Assembly: GCA_036346405.1 (NCBI GenBank)
Contig: CM070568.1
Location: 9,926,221 to 9,990,220 of the forward strand
Source: Phyllostachys edulis
Taxonomy: Eukaryota; Streptophyta; Magnoliopsida; Poales; Poaceae
Length of the DNA stretch: 64,000 bases
Direction: 5' to 3'
Program-made: the position numbers and the translations under genes
Notes under the pieces: model-generated
What the model saw: only the letters and a program-made list of their open reading frames with translations
Told to the model about the DNA's origin: nothing
Databases searched by the model: none
Shown: in pieces, positions 34,285-46,600 of the stretch
Layout: every line of letters starts with the position of its first letter
How positions within the stretch are numbered: position 1 is the stretch's first letter

Positions 34285-35870
34285 GGGGGAGTTGCTTCTT
34301 TTCTAAACTTTTCTTGTTCATATGATCTTTTCTTGATCTTTTTCTGAACTTGTTGATCTTTTTAGGCTTTTTGAGCTTTTCTTGCATCTCATTGTATCAT
34401 ATTGCATTCATATGAAAATCACAAAAAGATGCATTGTATTATAAGCTTTACTGCTTGTCTTTTAAATTGATGAAGCTTTGCTTATTACCCTCTCAAGCTT
34501 TCGTATTTCAATTCAATTCTTGCTCAATGTCATGTCTAGTTCTTTGACTTACTAGAATTATCATGCTTTCACATGTATAACGAAGTCTTTGCTAAATGAG
34601 CTAGAACTTTAAGACAACTTGAAATAAAAATTGCAATTTGTGGATCTCTTAGCTAGTTGCACAAGTAGTGATCCTTTTGTGACACTGGCCCTGTCAAAAT
34701 TGTTTTGTTAGCTCTTGAATCTAGAATTGAACATCTCTTGAGTTTCTTGTTCCTCTGTGAAATCTAAAACTGCTCTTGTGCAAAATGAAAAATCAAATTT
34801 CAAGATTCTCATGTGGTTAAATTGTGTCAAACTACTCTCACGAGACTGCATGTCAAAGATATGAACTTGGAGATAGTTTGATGATCCAGACGATCTCATG
34901 GGGACTGCTTGTCAAAATTGACATGAACATCAAGATTTGTCGCCCTGGTTGAAGCGTAGGAAGAGTTTGTGGATAGCTCCTAGTCTAGGATCTTCTTCAC
35001 TAAGATAGACCTTTAATCAACTTCAATATTCACTACAAATGAAAAACTATTGTAAAAAAATGGGTGATTCGGGTTCTTTGAGCAAAATAATTCGATTTAG
35101 GACTTTTTGTCTCCAGGATGGTCATTGTTAGCTTCTTGATCTCATATTGACATTCAGACATGGCCATTATCACTTTAGGATCCATGTTGATGAACTTGCT
35201 AAATTTGAAGCTTTGCTTAAATTGTTGCAATTCATTGTTTTATCTTGAGCCTTCTAGCTTAGCTTTGATATATATGTATTAACATGATTTTGCTGGTGCT
35301 TTTAGGCTTGATATGTATTGAGTCATAGTAGAAATGCTAGCTTGTTTTTTGGGGTAATCTCCAAAGCTTCTTGTACTAAAAATTGAAAATTACAAAAATG
35401 AAGTTACTCCATTGCACTTCATGCATGCTCTTTCTTATGCTTTTTCCTCATTTCTGCATTTGTCATCTTTGGATGAGAGGAAGGCATGATTTATTGATGA
35501 CTCCATTGTCAAAGGGGGAGAAGATGTAACAAAAATGTTAAAATGGGGAGCTATTTGGAGAAAATGGAGAAAAATGAAATCTGTTGAAAAATGGTGATCA
35601 TAGTGAGGGGGGGTATCTTATTTGCATTTTTATGATCTGATTGGACTCTTCTCTGGAAATTGAAACTTTCTTGCTTTGTTTTACTCGATCTCACTTGCCT
35701 TTGCTAATCTAAAGCCAACTTGGTCATTTCCATTGCTTTCTCTTGCTTTTGGACCAAGTTGTGCCTTTGCACGAAAACAAGAGTATTTTCATTTTCAAAC
35801 CTCAAACTTGTATTTTTGGAAAATTACCAATGTGTTTATCATGGGGGAGATTATGGATATCATGGGGATA
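34285..35870 (+). other. Sirevirus-like 3' spacer with polypurine tracts
   Basis: This AT-rich non-coding stretch lies between the RNase H stop and the 3' LTR. Purine tracts GAGGGGGAG (34285), AAAGGGGGAGAAGATG (35511-35526), GAGGGGGGG (35605-35613) and GGGGGAGA (35843-35850) occur; the last lies just before the LTR and is the likely priming tract. No env-like frame of note is present. Confidence 0.6.
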
Positions 35871-37339
35871 TGCTTACGATCTTAGGATGATGATACAATT
35901 GGCATTGTGGTTGAAGGCTTGTCGAAACACTCGTTTTCGGCGAAGTTCAAAGGTTGTCGAGCCTCGGTGATCGAGCCAAGCCAAGGTGGCGATCGACCAA
36001 CTGTGTGTGGTGATCGCCAGCCAAGCCTCGGGTCAAGTGGTTGGCGGTTAGATCGGCCAATGGGCAGTGGTCTGACCGGCCATAAAGGACTTTCGAGTTT
36101 GGAGTCGGGCCAAAAATAGAGGTGTAGGCAAGAGAGAGGATTCTTCTACACTTGGTCTCATAATTTTTGGAGTCTCGAGTCAAAAGTTCTATTCGTTTGA
36201 AATTTTCAGAAGGTTTCAGATTTCCAAGGGGGAAATTTTGGCTAAGTCTCTAGCTGGGCGGTCAGACCGGCCAGGTGGCGGTCAGACCGACCAATGGGTG
36301 GCAATCTGACCAGTTTTAACTTGTTCGTCGGCCATCTTGGCGACAATGTTTGTTGGTTAGGTCAAGTTCATGGGTTTCAGTGCATATGTGTTGCATGATG
36401 TATGTTTTGACTAACATGGGTCATGTTGCGAAGAACTTGTTCCTAGAATCGATTTCTTGGTCTATTATTATGCAGGTTGCTTGGAGGTCAACAGCGAGGA
36501 TGATCGGGACTAGGCTTGAGAGCTGAGGTTCAGAACGATCGAGGATGCCAGGTGAAGTTAATGGACTCAAGCATGACGCAAAATGGACAAGGATGACCGA
36601 GCAGGCGATTCGATTACTGCAGGTTGGATCAAGCGGCGTGGGGGTCGGTGCAAGTGCCATGGTGGTTTCGGTGGGAGCCGGATGGGAGAGACTTGCCAAC
36701 ATGAAGAGAGCCGTTGATCAACCTACACGTGGCGAAGCATGGGATTGCTTCATGAAGTTTGGACTCAGTCTTCGGAAAAGGATCGAGAAAGGGTATTTTG
36801 GTAACTTCACCTAAATACTGCCTTGGTGACCTTTTGCTAACCCACGGCGCAAGACAACGTAAGGAGAAGCGGTTTAGGTCAAGAGGAGATGAAGACAACA
36901 CTTTAAAATGTGTGCGTAAGTGAAACCCATTTGTGCGTAGGCTTAACGGGTGCCCATTAGGGTTATTCTTCTAGAAACTAGCCTCCACTATAATTAGGGG
37001 AGGGTGCTGGTTGTGCACCTGCCAACCCTCATATCTAAAACCCTAGTTTGTGTTTTAGGGTTAGGAGAGAATAGTGGAGAGGTTAGGGTTCTAGGGAATT
37101 AGATTGATGGGGAAATTGGCCACACGGCACTGCAAATTCGCCCTATTTGCTAACGGACATCCAAAAAACGTGGTGCAGCCAAAAGACACTGTAAAAATTT
37201 GTAATTTTGTTGTTAGACACTAAGACGATTATTATATGATTTTCGAGTGAAAGAGGTGAGAGAAACAATGTGAAATGTCTATTTTACCCTTTCTCTTCTC
37301 TTCTCTTCTCTTCACTTCACACACACACTCTCTCTCTCT

Positions 37340-37810
37340 GCCTCACAGCGCCACTACCTCTGGCGCCTTCTTCCTCTTCCACCTCCAGCTTCCTTCGCGG
37401 CACCTCCCCCTCACGACGCCCCTGCCACCAGGCCTTCTTCCTTCCAGCGCCGCCACCTCCAGCTGCTGATCCACCGCGACGCCCCCGCCTCCTCTTCGCG
37501 CCACCTCCCCCTCGCTACGGCGGCCGCCTCCTCCTCTTCGCACCACCTCCTCCTCTTCGCGCGGCCTCCCCCTTGGCACGGCCGCCGCCGCTACCTCTTT
37601 GCACTGCCTCCCACTCGCCACGGCCGCCGCCTCCTCCTCTTTGTGGCCTCCACCTCGCTGCAGTGCTGCTGCCTCCTCTTGGCCTTGCCGCCGCCGCCTC
37701 CTCCTCTTCGCGTCACCTCCCCCTCGCCACAGCGGCCACCTCCTCCTCTTCGCGCCGCCTCCCACTCGCCATGGCCACCGTCTCCTCTTCTTCGCGCGGC
37801 CACCTCCCCT
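37340..37810. repeat. Pro/Arg-coding low-complexity GC-rich tract inside the Pack-MULE
   Basis: Repeats of CGCCACCTCC, CCTCCTCTTCGCG and GCCGCCGCC give long open frames on both strands (for example 37270-37830 plus). The units are about 40-45 bp with variation. It may have expanded from exon or 5' leader sequence of the captured gene; the reading frames are probably not proteins. Confidence 0.6.
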
Positions 37811-37815
37811 TCGCG

Positions 37816-37932
37816 GATTCTGCGCAGTGATTTGATGGCCTCGATGGCCTCCTCGGCGCAGTTCTGCTGCTTCAGCACGATGGCCATGTCCTTGAGCGCG
37901 CTCCAGCTTTCTTCGTTGAGGGCATTGAAGGC
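37816..37932 (-). pseudogene. Captured MS5/SDI1-like TPR gene fragment
   Basis: Minus-strand codons read AFNALNEESWSALKDMAIVL followed by KQQNCAEEAIEAIKSLR. Plant MS5/POLLENLESS3 and SULFUR DEFICIENCY-INDUCED proteins carry SALKDMAVVMKQ-x-RAEEAIEAIKSFR at the start of their TPR region. Only about 39 codons remain, with no start codon or downstream TPRs, so it is not a complete gene. It lies beside the right inverted repeat of the MULE, as expected for a captured piece. The parent locus is elsewhere. Confidence 0.75.
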
Positions 37933-38853
37933 ATTTTACCCCATTTCTCTCTCCTAATCACTCAGATATATTATTTTAATGGGAAGAGTGTCTAACAGCA
38001 AAATTACATGTTTTTACAATGTCTTTTGGCTACACCACGTTTTTTGGATGTCCGTTAGCAAAGGAGGCAAATTTGCAGTGCCCTGTAGCCAATTTCCCCT
38101 AGATTGATTGTGTGCTTAAGTGTTGAGCCTTTGTCCTCCTAGATGAAGTGGCTGTAAACCAACATCAATCTCAAATCAATCAAAGCAAGATTCCTCAAGA
38201 TGAGTCTCTTTTTGTTCTTGCTCTCTATTTTGTGATTTTGGGGCTTTCTTTGATTCGTCGGTTTTTCTTTGGTTTCTGGCTTAGATCTGGCTTGTTGTGA
38301 CATATGGGAATGTATCTAGGATTATCTTCTACCCACGAGCAAGTCTTTAGATCATATTTTAGTTTTGGCTCGGTTTTGAAGCAACCTTCACTAAAACGGA
38401 TAAAGGTCGAAACTTTGGTAATGATCTTCACGAGCGTTGATTAGAATAGGTTTCTGACATCCTAAAGAAGGTATGTTTCAAGTTTCGTGAAGTTTGGAGC
38501 TGTGGATCAAAAGTTAGATCAATTTGTGATATTGAGTTTGGGCTGATTTTACTGTTCATTTGCCGGAAGGTCAGACCACCCTCTAAAGAGATGTCAGACC
38601 ACCCATGGTGAGAGGTCAGACCACCCCTTGTCAGAGGTCTGACCACACAACTCATTTGAGTTTGAGTTTTTGTGATGTTGGTCTATTTGCTTTGGGGTTT
38701 TGATTGGATTCAATACAAGTCTTCTGCTATGCTTGTATATTAATCTTCATAGCTTTCATAGCTATTGGAGTGAAAATCGTGTTGAATCCAATCAAGAAGA
38801 AAAAGAGATCGTGCTCCTATTCACTCCCCTCTAGTCGCCTTTTCTGTCCAACA

Positions 38854-39510
38854 ATTCGGGACACACCAAACATGAAGTCGACATACCGGGAATAATGTCG
38901 CACAAGAATCTCCAACGATATGCACCGCCCGAATGCACTAAGGATCGCCAAATGTGAAAAACCGAATGCTTCTTCCAGATCAAGATCAACCAGAGCCGAC
39001 TAGACCAAACCTCCAACTTGCGCAAGTGCCAAGTTCCACACCAGCCAACCAACGGAGGGTAGGGTGCAAGAAGGGGAACCGGCGGGATGCGCAAGACCGA
39101 GGGTCCGGACCTCACCACCAATGGTGTTGAGCCACCACGGCAGAGCAGCAGCTCCAAAAGCCAAAACCGAATCCCAATCAAAGGAGAAGAAAACACTCAA
39201 AAGGGGGAAAAACTCACTTATTTTTTTGGGACCGATTTTTGGAAGAGGAGAGGAGGGGAGGAGGCGGCCCCGGAATGTCGCTCCAACCGCCGGCGCGCCT
39301 CGTGCCCGAGCTCGATTCGCCCGCACCACCGCCACCAAAGGCACCGAAGTCCCTGCGCCTCGCTTGGGTTAGGGTTTGAGACAAAGTATCCAACCTTATC
39401 CCTCTCCCTAACACACTGACATGTGGGCCCCATCTCTTTTCCTTTCCTTTTCTATTTCTTCTTTTCTCAAAATGAGAAATTACTAAATTGGCCTCAAAAT
39501 ATCCAACACC
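38854..39510. other. GC-rich flank, no gene recognised
   Basis: This lies between the Sirevirus-like 3' LTR and an LTR-like insertion. It is GC-rich at 39000-39370 with overlapping open frames on both strands, none of which I recognise. Its natural continuation is 42941 onward, on the other side of the LTR-like element. Confidence 0.35.
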
Positions 39511-42500
39511 TGTCGGGACCCGAAAATACATCTCAGGAACCCTCTGTATTTTTCGAACTAGTCACAGATCAATAGCTAGCTCACACAGGAAACAGTGATG
39601 AAATACCATCCATTTATTCGATTTAACTAAAAAGATCTCGAAGTAACAAATAATAATAACTGGACCTTATGGTCAACGTTTACTTAACTTGCCACGCAGG
39701 GCTAAAGAAACAAATAAAACTCTTGCAGCGGAACGAAACTCTTCAAATGGCCAATCAACATGCCCACAGGCAATCAAGTGGAGAACGTATCCTAATCCGC
39801 AAAACCTTCATGGTCCTCCTGGGCGAAGCACTCTTGAGCAGCTTGATACTCTTCAACTGCGGATCAATCCGAGGGCAAAAGCCAAGAGTACTTTTGAATG
39901 TACTCAGCAAACCGTAGGAAAATGTATGCAAATAGTATTCATGCATGGCTTGACAAGGTTAGCTGTATGGTTCTTTTGCAAAAAGCAGCATTTACGATAA
40001 ATACAATAAATAGATTGAAATGCGTAGTTGAAAACAATAATAAATAATTAAACAATTTCTTTGAAATGACTAGTGAACTTCCCATTCACTTCCCAACCAA
40101 ACCAAAGATAAGTGAATCCCCAATTCACCAATCGACACAAACCACCATGTGAATGACATGTTCACCAAACAAACATTATATTCATCAAGTGAACTTCCCA
40201 TCCACACTCCGACTCATTTTAAAGAAACTCTATCTCCTGTGTGAAATCCCCGAGCACGTACATAACCGCGGACACGGCTATTCGAATAGTTTTACACTCT
40301 GCAAAGGCTGTACAGCTTTACCCACAAGACACGAATTCTCTAGTTTGTTCGGCATATATCTATGCCACCGCTCACTACCTTAGGTAAGCAGTCTAGAGCA
40401 CGTGACAAGGCCTTTACAAAGTCCTGTTTTGATCCAGTTCTGCCCGCTAAGGTTTCAACACTAAATGTCTTTCCAACCAGACAGGGCCCCCCCTCTTGCG
40501 CCTGTGAGAATACATTTCCCTTAACTTACGCTTTCCACGATAGAACCAAATCAAAACATCGCTAATTAATTAGCCAGGTCCGTCCCATACCAGACATGTG
40601 GTTGTACGGTTAAGGCCCAGTTCAATGGCGCACAAGATTAAGTCCTTGACAAGTTACTCAGGCGAGACTACCACAAACCCAATCCGTGTTCCATCCACAC
40701 CCCCACTATCCACCAACCACTCGCCCAAGTGAAAACCATTTTGTTTAACCAAGACCCATGACTCACCCCGTCATGGTACCCACAAATTTTAACAAGAGTG
40801 GCTCACCACCACGATTCCATATATCATTAAGTCAAGATTAATCATTATGACACATGTGATGATAAACCCATCGTATCTAAGCTGAACTAAGCATTAGTAT
40901 GCTACCCATGTTGGCAATATAAATATGTCCAACTAAAATTACCCATGCTAAGGTGACAAAGGATTCATGGCATTCAAACAATCAAAGGAGCCATAATGAC
41001 AATAGGTAATAACTAAACCCAAAACAATTTGTATAAAATAGCATGCAATTGTATAAAACAATATACTTTTGAAATCATAGGTTCAATATGATCAAAGGAC
41101 TATGGCTTGCCTTGAAATAAATCCTAAGATTGATCTTGATCTTGGTAGACTCCTCCTTGCTCAAAGCTTCCCGAAGTATCAACGTCTAATCGCAAACAAG
41201 CATATAAACAATATAAATAAATAACAGAGATAAAATAAACTCCAAAAAAATAAATAAAAATCTCAGATAGATAGATCTTGAATTTATGAATTTGAATGGA
41301 CTCAATCGGAGTTCGGATGCAAAAGATATGACCTTTGCAAGATTCACATGAAATGATGAAATCAGAATTCAGGATTAAAGAAATTATTTCTCTGAAGGAA
41401 AAACAATTAATTGAGTCATGCTGACATCATCAACGATTTTCAGCTGAAAGATAAAGGAAAACGATTATGACGAGTGGGGCCCACTGGTCATAGAGTTGGT
41501 GCATGGTGGACTGGATCCATGAACCTTCTAGATCGGGTGGGGTTTGGTGTGCCACATGGCTGCCAACAAGGGCGCTGACTGGATGCCACAAGGATGACAC
41601 ACAAGCGAGATCGATGACGTGGTCGCCAAGAGGAGTGCCACATCAACAAAGAGAGGAAAGCATGAGAGAGAAGACTGACCATGGCCGACGGGATGGAGGT
41701 CCTCGGGTGCGATCTGTTTTGGCGATTCAAAGGTTCGAAGAGAACTAGGGTGAGCATCGGCTCGGCGAAGACTCAAGGAACACGGGGCGCCACGAACGGC
41801 GTGGGCTCACGGAGGAAGTAAATCGGCGATGACGGCACGATCAGATGTGGAACGAAGGAGCCGACGGCGACGTAGAGGTCCTCGGGCGAAGGCGAAGGCA
41901 TCACGGCGAAGCCCTCGATGATGTGGACCCGCAGGCGAAGACGGCATGGGCGGAGAGGCACTGACGGCGAAGAACTCCAACGACGAAGGAGCTTCAATGC
42001 GACTCGAATCTTCGGTGATTGCGGCGCAACCAAGGCGAGATCGAAAAAGCCGACTTAGGGTTTTGGTGGAGGAAAGCCGAGCGAACAAATTGACGCGCTC
42101 GATTCTTTAAATAGTGCCTGGGTGAGGGAGTTTGCAAGGGAGAGCCGGCGGCTGCTGCGTATAGCACCCGTACACCAGGATTCCTGGAGGAATACGATCG
42201 AAGAAGAAGATCACGTGGCGTAAAGGTTGGTCCCACTGGCAGGGAAACATGAAAAGAAAAGCGCAGCCGCTCAGCGCTCGGTTGGGCTACTTCCACGCGC
42301 ACAGGAATAGCGGGTGGGCTATACGCGTGCAAGGAGAAACGACAGTCGGCTTTGGTTGTACTTGGCATCAAGAAAGAAAATGGAAGCGGCCCAAGGCCGA
42401 GGCAAGAGAATTTACCAGACACCAGCGGAAGGAAAGGATCGTGCCAGCGTGGGCTTCGGCCGGTAGAAAAGAAAAGAAATCGACGGGCTGAAAGGAAATA

Positions 42501-42935
42501 AGTGGGCCAAAGGAAAAGGAGACAACGGGCCGACGGAAAAGAGATTGGGTCGGGCTGAGCTGAAGGGAAAGCGGGCCAAGGGACACGGGCCGGATGAAAA
42601 TGGAAATAGAAATGGGCTGAAAGGAGGGATTCGGCCCGAGATTGAATTCTGAGATTTTAAATAGGTTTTCCTTTTTAGAAAATAGCAGGAAACCCAAATA
42701 ACAAATAGCAAATAACAAATGCACTCAGATAAATTCTAGAAAAATCTAGAAAATATATCCAAGCACAAAGAATCCAAATAAAATAATTTTTATAATAGTT
42801 GATGTTTACATTATCCACATTAAATTGTTTTTGAACTTTGAAAATTCCAATTAAGCTTTTAACTTTACCAGGAAAATTCAAATGGTTATCTTTCTTTTAA
42901 AACTTTAAAACAAACCAAAATTTTAGGATGTTACA
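39511..42935 (-). mobile_element. Large LTR-like element without coding capacity, family member 2
   Basis: In minus orientation it starts TGTAACATCCTAAAATTTTG and ends TTCGGGTCCCGACA. A perfect 5-bp duplication ACACC (39506-39510, 42936-42940) flanks it. At 3425 bp it closely resembles 43601-49971 read in the opposite direction. No gag or pol is present. The conserved motif of the family is at 40261-40289. Confidence 0.8.
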
Positions 42936-42940
42936 ACACC

Positions 42941-43600
42941 CTAGGGGTCTAGAGTGTGATTACTTCCAAGAAAGTAATATGAGTTGATATTCTTTCCATT
43001 GAAGCTTCACTTTTGCTTATAGTCAAGTGGTGCCAATTACTTGGGGAGTTGAGAGAGGTAAATGAAATTAGGATGGCTAAGAATATGCTGTTATTCATGG
43101 CCAAATATTATTATTTGCCATTGTTCAATTTGGTTGGTGCAAGCTGCTGTGAAAACTTTGACATGAAGTGTTTCAGTTACTTGCGACCAATGAGGATATA
43201 TTATCCAGTTCCTCCACCACAAGAGTTGCTTAACCTCCAAACTATAAATGTGGATATATATGAATTTTATAAGTTACTTGATGCATTCAAATCTGATGTG
43301 CTTACTTATAGTGAACCATACAAAACTTCGATATGGAATGAAGCTTCTATTGATCAGATTGAAGAGTTAGGAGTTCAAGTTAGTGATATTTGTCCTAACA
43401 TCACAACCATATCTCAAGTACCTATGTTATTGTACAAGGTTCCTAAAGGATGGGATACTGTCATTGATACTACGCGATTGTTTTTGGTTTTGGTTCAAGC
43501 TTCAGTTCACACTAAACACCAAGTGCAGCTTCCAAGAGTGACATCTATATCACAAAATCTTTCCGTGGGGGAATGAATCATATCATAAGTGGGATCCTGG
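42941..43600 (+). other. Unidentified coding-like sequence, left part, with 187-codon frame
   Basis: A frame from the ATG at 43013 stays open to 43576 (MLIVKWCQLLGELREVNEIR at its start; YPVPPPQELLNLQTINVDIY midway). Its codon usage is AT-rich, unlike the GC-rich LTR elements around it. I recognise no domain. Near its end a second frame opens and stays open across the rejoined target site (43600/49977). It is cut at 43600 by an LTR-like element and continues at 49977. It could be a decayed gene or transposon gene. Confidence 0.45.
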
Positions 43601-46600
43601 TGTAACATCCCAAAATTTTGGCTTGTTTTGAAGTTTTAAAAGAAAAATAACCATTTGAATTTTTCTTGTAAAGTTAAAAGCTTAATTGGAATTTTCAGAG
43701 TTCAAAATTAATTTAATATGAATAATCTCAACATCAACAATTATTAAAACTATTTTATTTGGATTCTTTGAGCTTGGATATATTTTCTAGAATTTTTTCG
43801 AGTTCATTTGCTATTTTCTAAGTTTTATTTGGATTTTCGACTAGTTTCTACAAAGGCAAACTACTAAAATTTCAGTAATAGTACTCGGGCCGAAACCCAC
43901 TCCCTGTTTTAGCTTTGGCCCACTTGTCTTGGCCCAATTTCCTCCGCTTCGGCCCATACGCCTGACCCATTCCATCCTCTCTCCTTCCTCATGGCCCCAC
44001 CCGCTTGGTAGATGTCTTTGCCACACCGCCTCACCGAGCCGCTTTCCTTGTTGTGGACCCCTTCGCCAAGTTGTCTTCATCTTCAACCCGAACTCATGAG
44101 TCCCTTTTGGAGCCGCTTCGCTGCCTTACCGTCTTGCTCTCAAACTCCCCTCGTCCATGCCTACTTAAGGCCCGCGAGCGCGTCAGAATCTCCGCACCGC
44201 CCCTTTCCTCCAAAACCCTAGAGCCACCCCTCGGTTTGCGCCGCCTTTTCGTCGAATCGAGCTTTGGAAGTCCATCGCCGCCGAAGCTTTGCTCGCCGTC
44301 TTGCGCCACCGCGGTGAGCCTTAGCCTCCCTCATCAGCAGCTACGGGTTCGTTGTCTCGCAGTCTACTCGATGCACGCCCTCTTGTCTCCGGAGAACCCC
44401 CGCGTCGCCCCGCTGCCATGCAACCGCATCACTCCACTGCTTTTCTTGCCACCGCCGCTGCTGTGGTCGTCGCCGACGAGAATGGACTGCGTCATCGTGT
44501 TCACCAGGTCTTCCTTGTTTGGATGCTGTAACAGCCCAAAATTTCAAATTTAGTTGAAAATTAAAACTTATTTAATTTTGTGGATTTTCTAAAAAAAATT
44601 AAAAGCTTTTCCCTAATTACTTTAAAGCTAAACAAATTTAATTGCAAAATATATTACCAAATATAATTGTAAGTATTTTATTTAAGTCCAAAATAACTCT
44701 AGGAATTTTTGTGAATTTTTCTAGAATTTTTGGAATTTATTTGCTATTTTCTAAAACTTAAACAAATTAACTGAATTAATTTAATTGTTAAATCAATTTA
44801 AAACCCCCAACTCGTTTTGGGCCGAAATCCAAATTTTGGCCCAATCCCTTTTCTCTCACACGGCCCAAGCCGCACCGCACACCCCCCCTCTCTCTCTCAC
44901 CCTAGTCCCACCTGTCATTCACCCTTCACCTGCACGCCCACGCGTTAAAACCCACCAACACACGTCAACCGTTGGATCAAGAATCAATGACCAGATTTCG
45001 TGTGACCTTCGGACGGTCCGAACGTCCCAACGCACATGAGCCGTTGGATCTGAAATGGACGGCCAGATTTCGCTGGGAGCTTCGGACAGTCCGAACGGCC
45101 CATTCTTTGTGGACCGTTCGATCTAGATCGAACGGCCAAGGCTCGCCCGCTTCTTTCTTCGTTTCTTTTCTCTCACCGCCATGTGGGCCTGCCTGCTTTC
45201 TTCCTCCTCGTTGTCTTCTCCGCGTGGTCAAGCGCCGCCATTGTTGCGAGCTTGAAGCTCGCAATGACCATCTCTCAAGCGTCCTCGACTCTCGCGCGCG
45301 CGTCTGCGACGAGCGCTTTGCCTCGCCCGCCCGCCCCTCTTCCCTCTTCGCATGACGGTTGCATACGATCTCAAGAACCGCCGCAAGACGATCTCCACGT
45401 CGTCTCGCCGCCCCAGTGCACCTCGGCTCCTATAAAAGGATGCACCGGGTGCACATTCTTCCTCACAACCCAACGCCGCCATCCATTGCTCATCTCCTCT
45501 CCTCTAGCACCCCAATTTGGAGCTTCATCGCCGCTGGCCAAGAAAGCTTGGATCTTCAATTGCGCCACCACCAGAGCTGCTCCGCCCCCATCGTCCACAC
45601 CGTCATCATCGTCGCGTCATCGCAAAGCCGGTGCGCCCACTCACTTCGCCGAAGGACCCTCGAAGCCGCTACTTCACCGTCGACCGCACCACGCCACCGC
45701 TTTCACCTCACCGCCGGCCGCCTCCGTCCTCCTCTCGTCATCTAGGTGAGCGCGTCATGATCGCCGCACCTTCCTCTTCCTTCACGTACCTTCGTCGGCC
45801 ACTGCCGTGCAGCACAACGCCGGCCCTAGGGCCGAGAGCCTTGCCGGGTTTTTACCAACGTGGCGCTGCCACGTGCACGCCACATCACTACCATATCATC
45901 ACTTCTGCCCATGTGGCAATGACGTGTCCTGGGTGGACTTGATCCATGAGGACCGAGCCACTTGCAAGTGGGGCCTGCGCGTCAGGATTTCATTTATTTT
46001 CTTTTAATCCCGAAATCCTGATGGCTGATGTCATCCATGCACAATAAGTTGAATTCTCTTTAGAAAAATAATTCGAAAAAAATCATTTAAATTCAGATTT
46101 AGGGTTAAAACTTCCTAAACCCATATCTTTTGCATCCAAACTCCGATTTGGGTGATTCAAATTTCTAAATTTGTATAAAATCAATATCTAGCTAAATAAA
46201 CTAAAATTATTTGATTTGGAGTTAGTTTGAGTTTATTTGAATTTCAATTGAATTTGTTGTATTTTCGCGTATAGACTTCGACGACTCTAGAGAGTTCGAT
46301 CCTTCAGAGGACTTAGAATACCAAGACTTCAACGAAGGCAAGTTATACCATTGACCATGTTGATCCTAGTATTTTAAAGTTATTTAAATTTTATTTTTAA
46401 ATTATTATTGCATGCATACTTTTATTCAATTATTTTAATTCCCTGTTTAAATACTTAGTTATTCCAATTCCTTTTCTATAGCCAATTTGAATATTGATGA
46501 TCATTCCCTTGTCACCATTAGATAAAATAATATTGAGAATAATCATATGCTTAGCCAATGCTTAGATCAGAACTGGTATTTGGGAGATTTAGCCAAATTA

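Larger units (their letters stand above)
37109..38099. mobile_element. Pack-MULE carrying a plant gene fragment
   Basis: The left end GGGGAAATTGGCCACACGGC and the inward-read right end GGGGAAATTGGCTACAGGGC begin inverted repeats longer than 100 bp that share TTTGCTAACGGACATCC. A perfect 9-bp duplication TAGATTGAT (37100-37108, 38100-38108) flanks it. The interior is much more GC-rich than its ends and includes a fragment of an MS5/SDI1-like gene (37816-37932). No transposase is present. It inserted into the 3' LTR after that LTR was formed, since the 5' LTR lacks it. Confidence 0.9.
26880..38853 (+). mobile_element. Sirevirus-like Ty1/copia retrotransposon, copy 1
   Basis: The order is 5' LTR, primer-binding site, long gag with coiled coil, protease, integrase, RT, RNase H, a 1.6 kb non-coding spacer with several GGGGGAG tracts, then 3' LTR. 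The long gag and spacer with polypurine-like tracts are Sirevirus traits. It inserted next to or into the minus-strand copia gag. The 5' LTR is shorter than the 3' LTR at its outer edge, and the flank ATTCG after the 3' LTR has no partner on the left, so the left edge is probably deleted. A MULE interrupts the 3' LTR. Confidence 0.85.
35871..38853 (+). repeat. 3' LTR of Sirevirus-like copy 1, containing a MULE
   Basis: It starts TGCTTACGATCTTAGGATG, parallel to the start of the copy 2 LTR at 55120, and ends TGTCCAACA. Without the 991-bp MULE and its 9-bp duplication it is about 1.98 kb. GGTCAGACCGGCC-type words are at 36040-36085 and 36255-36310, and GGTCAGACCACCC forms at 38565-38645. Confidence 0.85.

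Noticed and set aside
34285..35870. Possible env-like ORF in the Sirevirus-like spacer
   Set aside because: Only short frames (up to about 69 codons) with no signal peptide or membrane pattern; the spacer appears non-coding.
37270..37830. Proline-rich protein of 186 codons
   Set aside because: Low-complexity GC repeats inside a Pack-MULE give long open frames on both strands; no independent sign of coding.
39064..39531. ORFs on both strands in the flank before LTR-like member 2
   Set aside because: GC-rich overlapping frames, with no motif, splice pattern or conserved start.
45183..45942. Plus-strand ORFs of 141-188 codons
   Set aside because: Ser/Pro/Arg-rich composition frames within nested LTR-like member 4; no domain.
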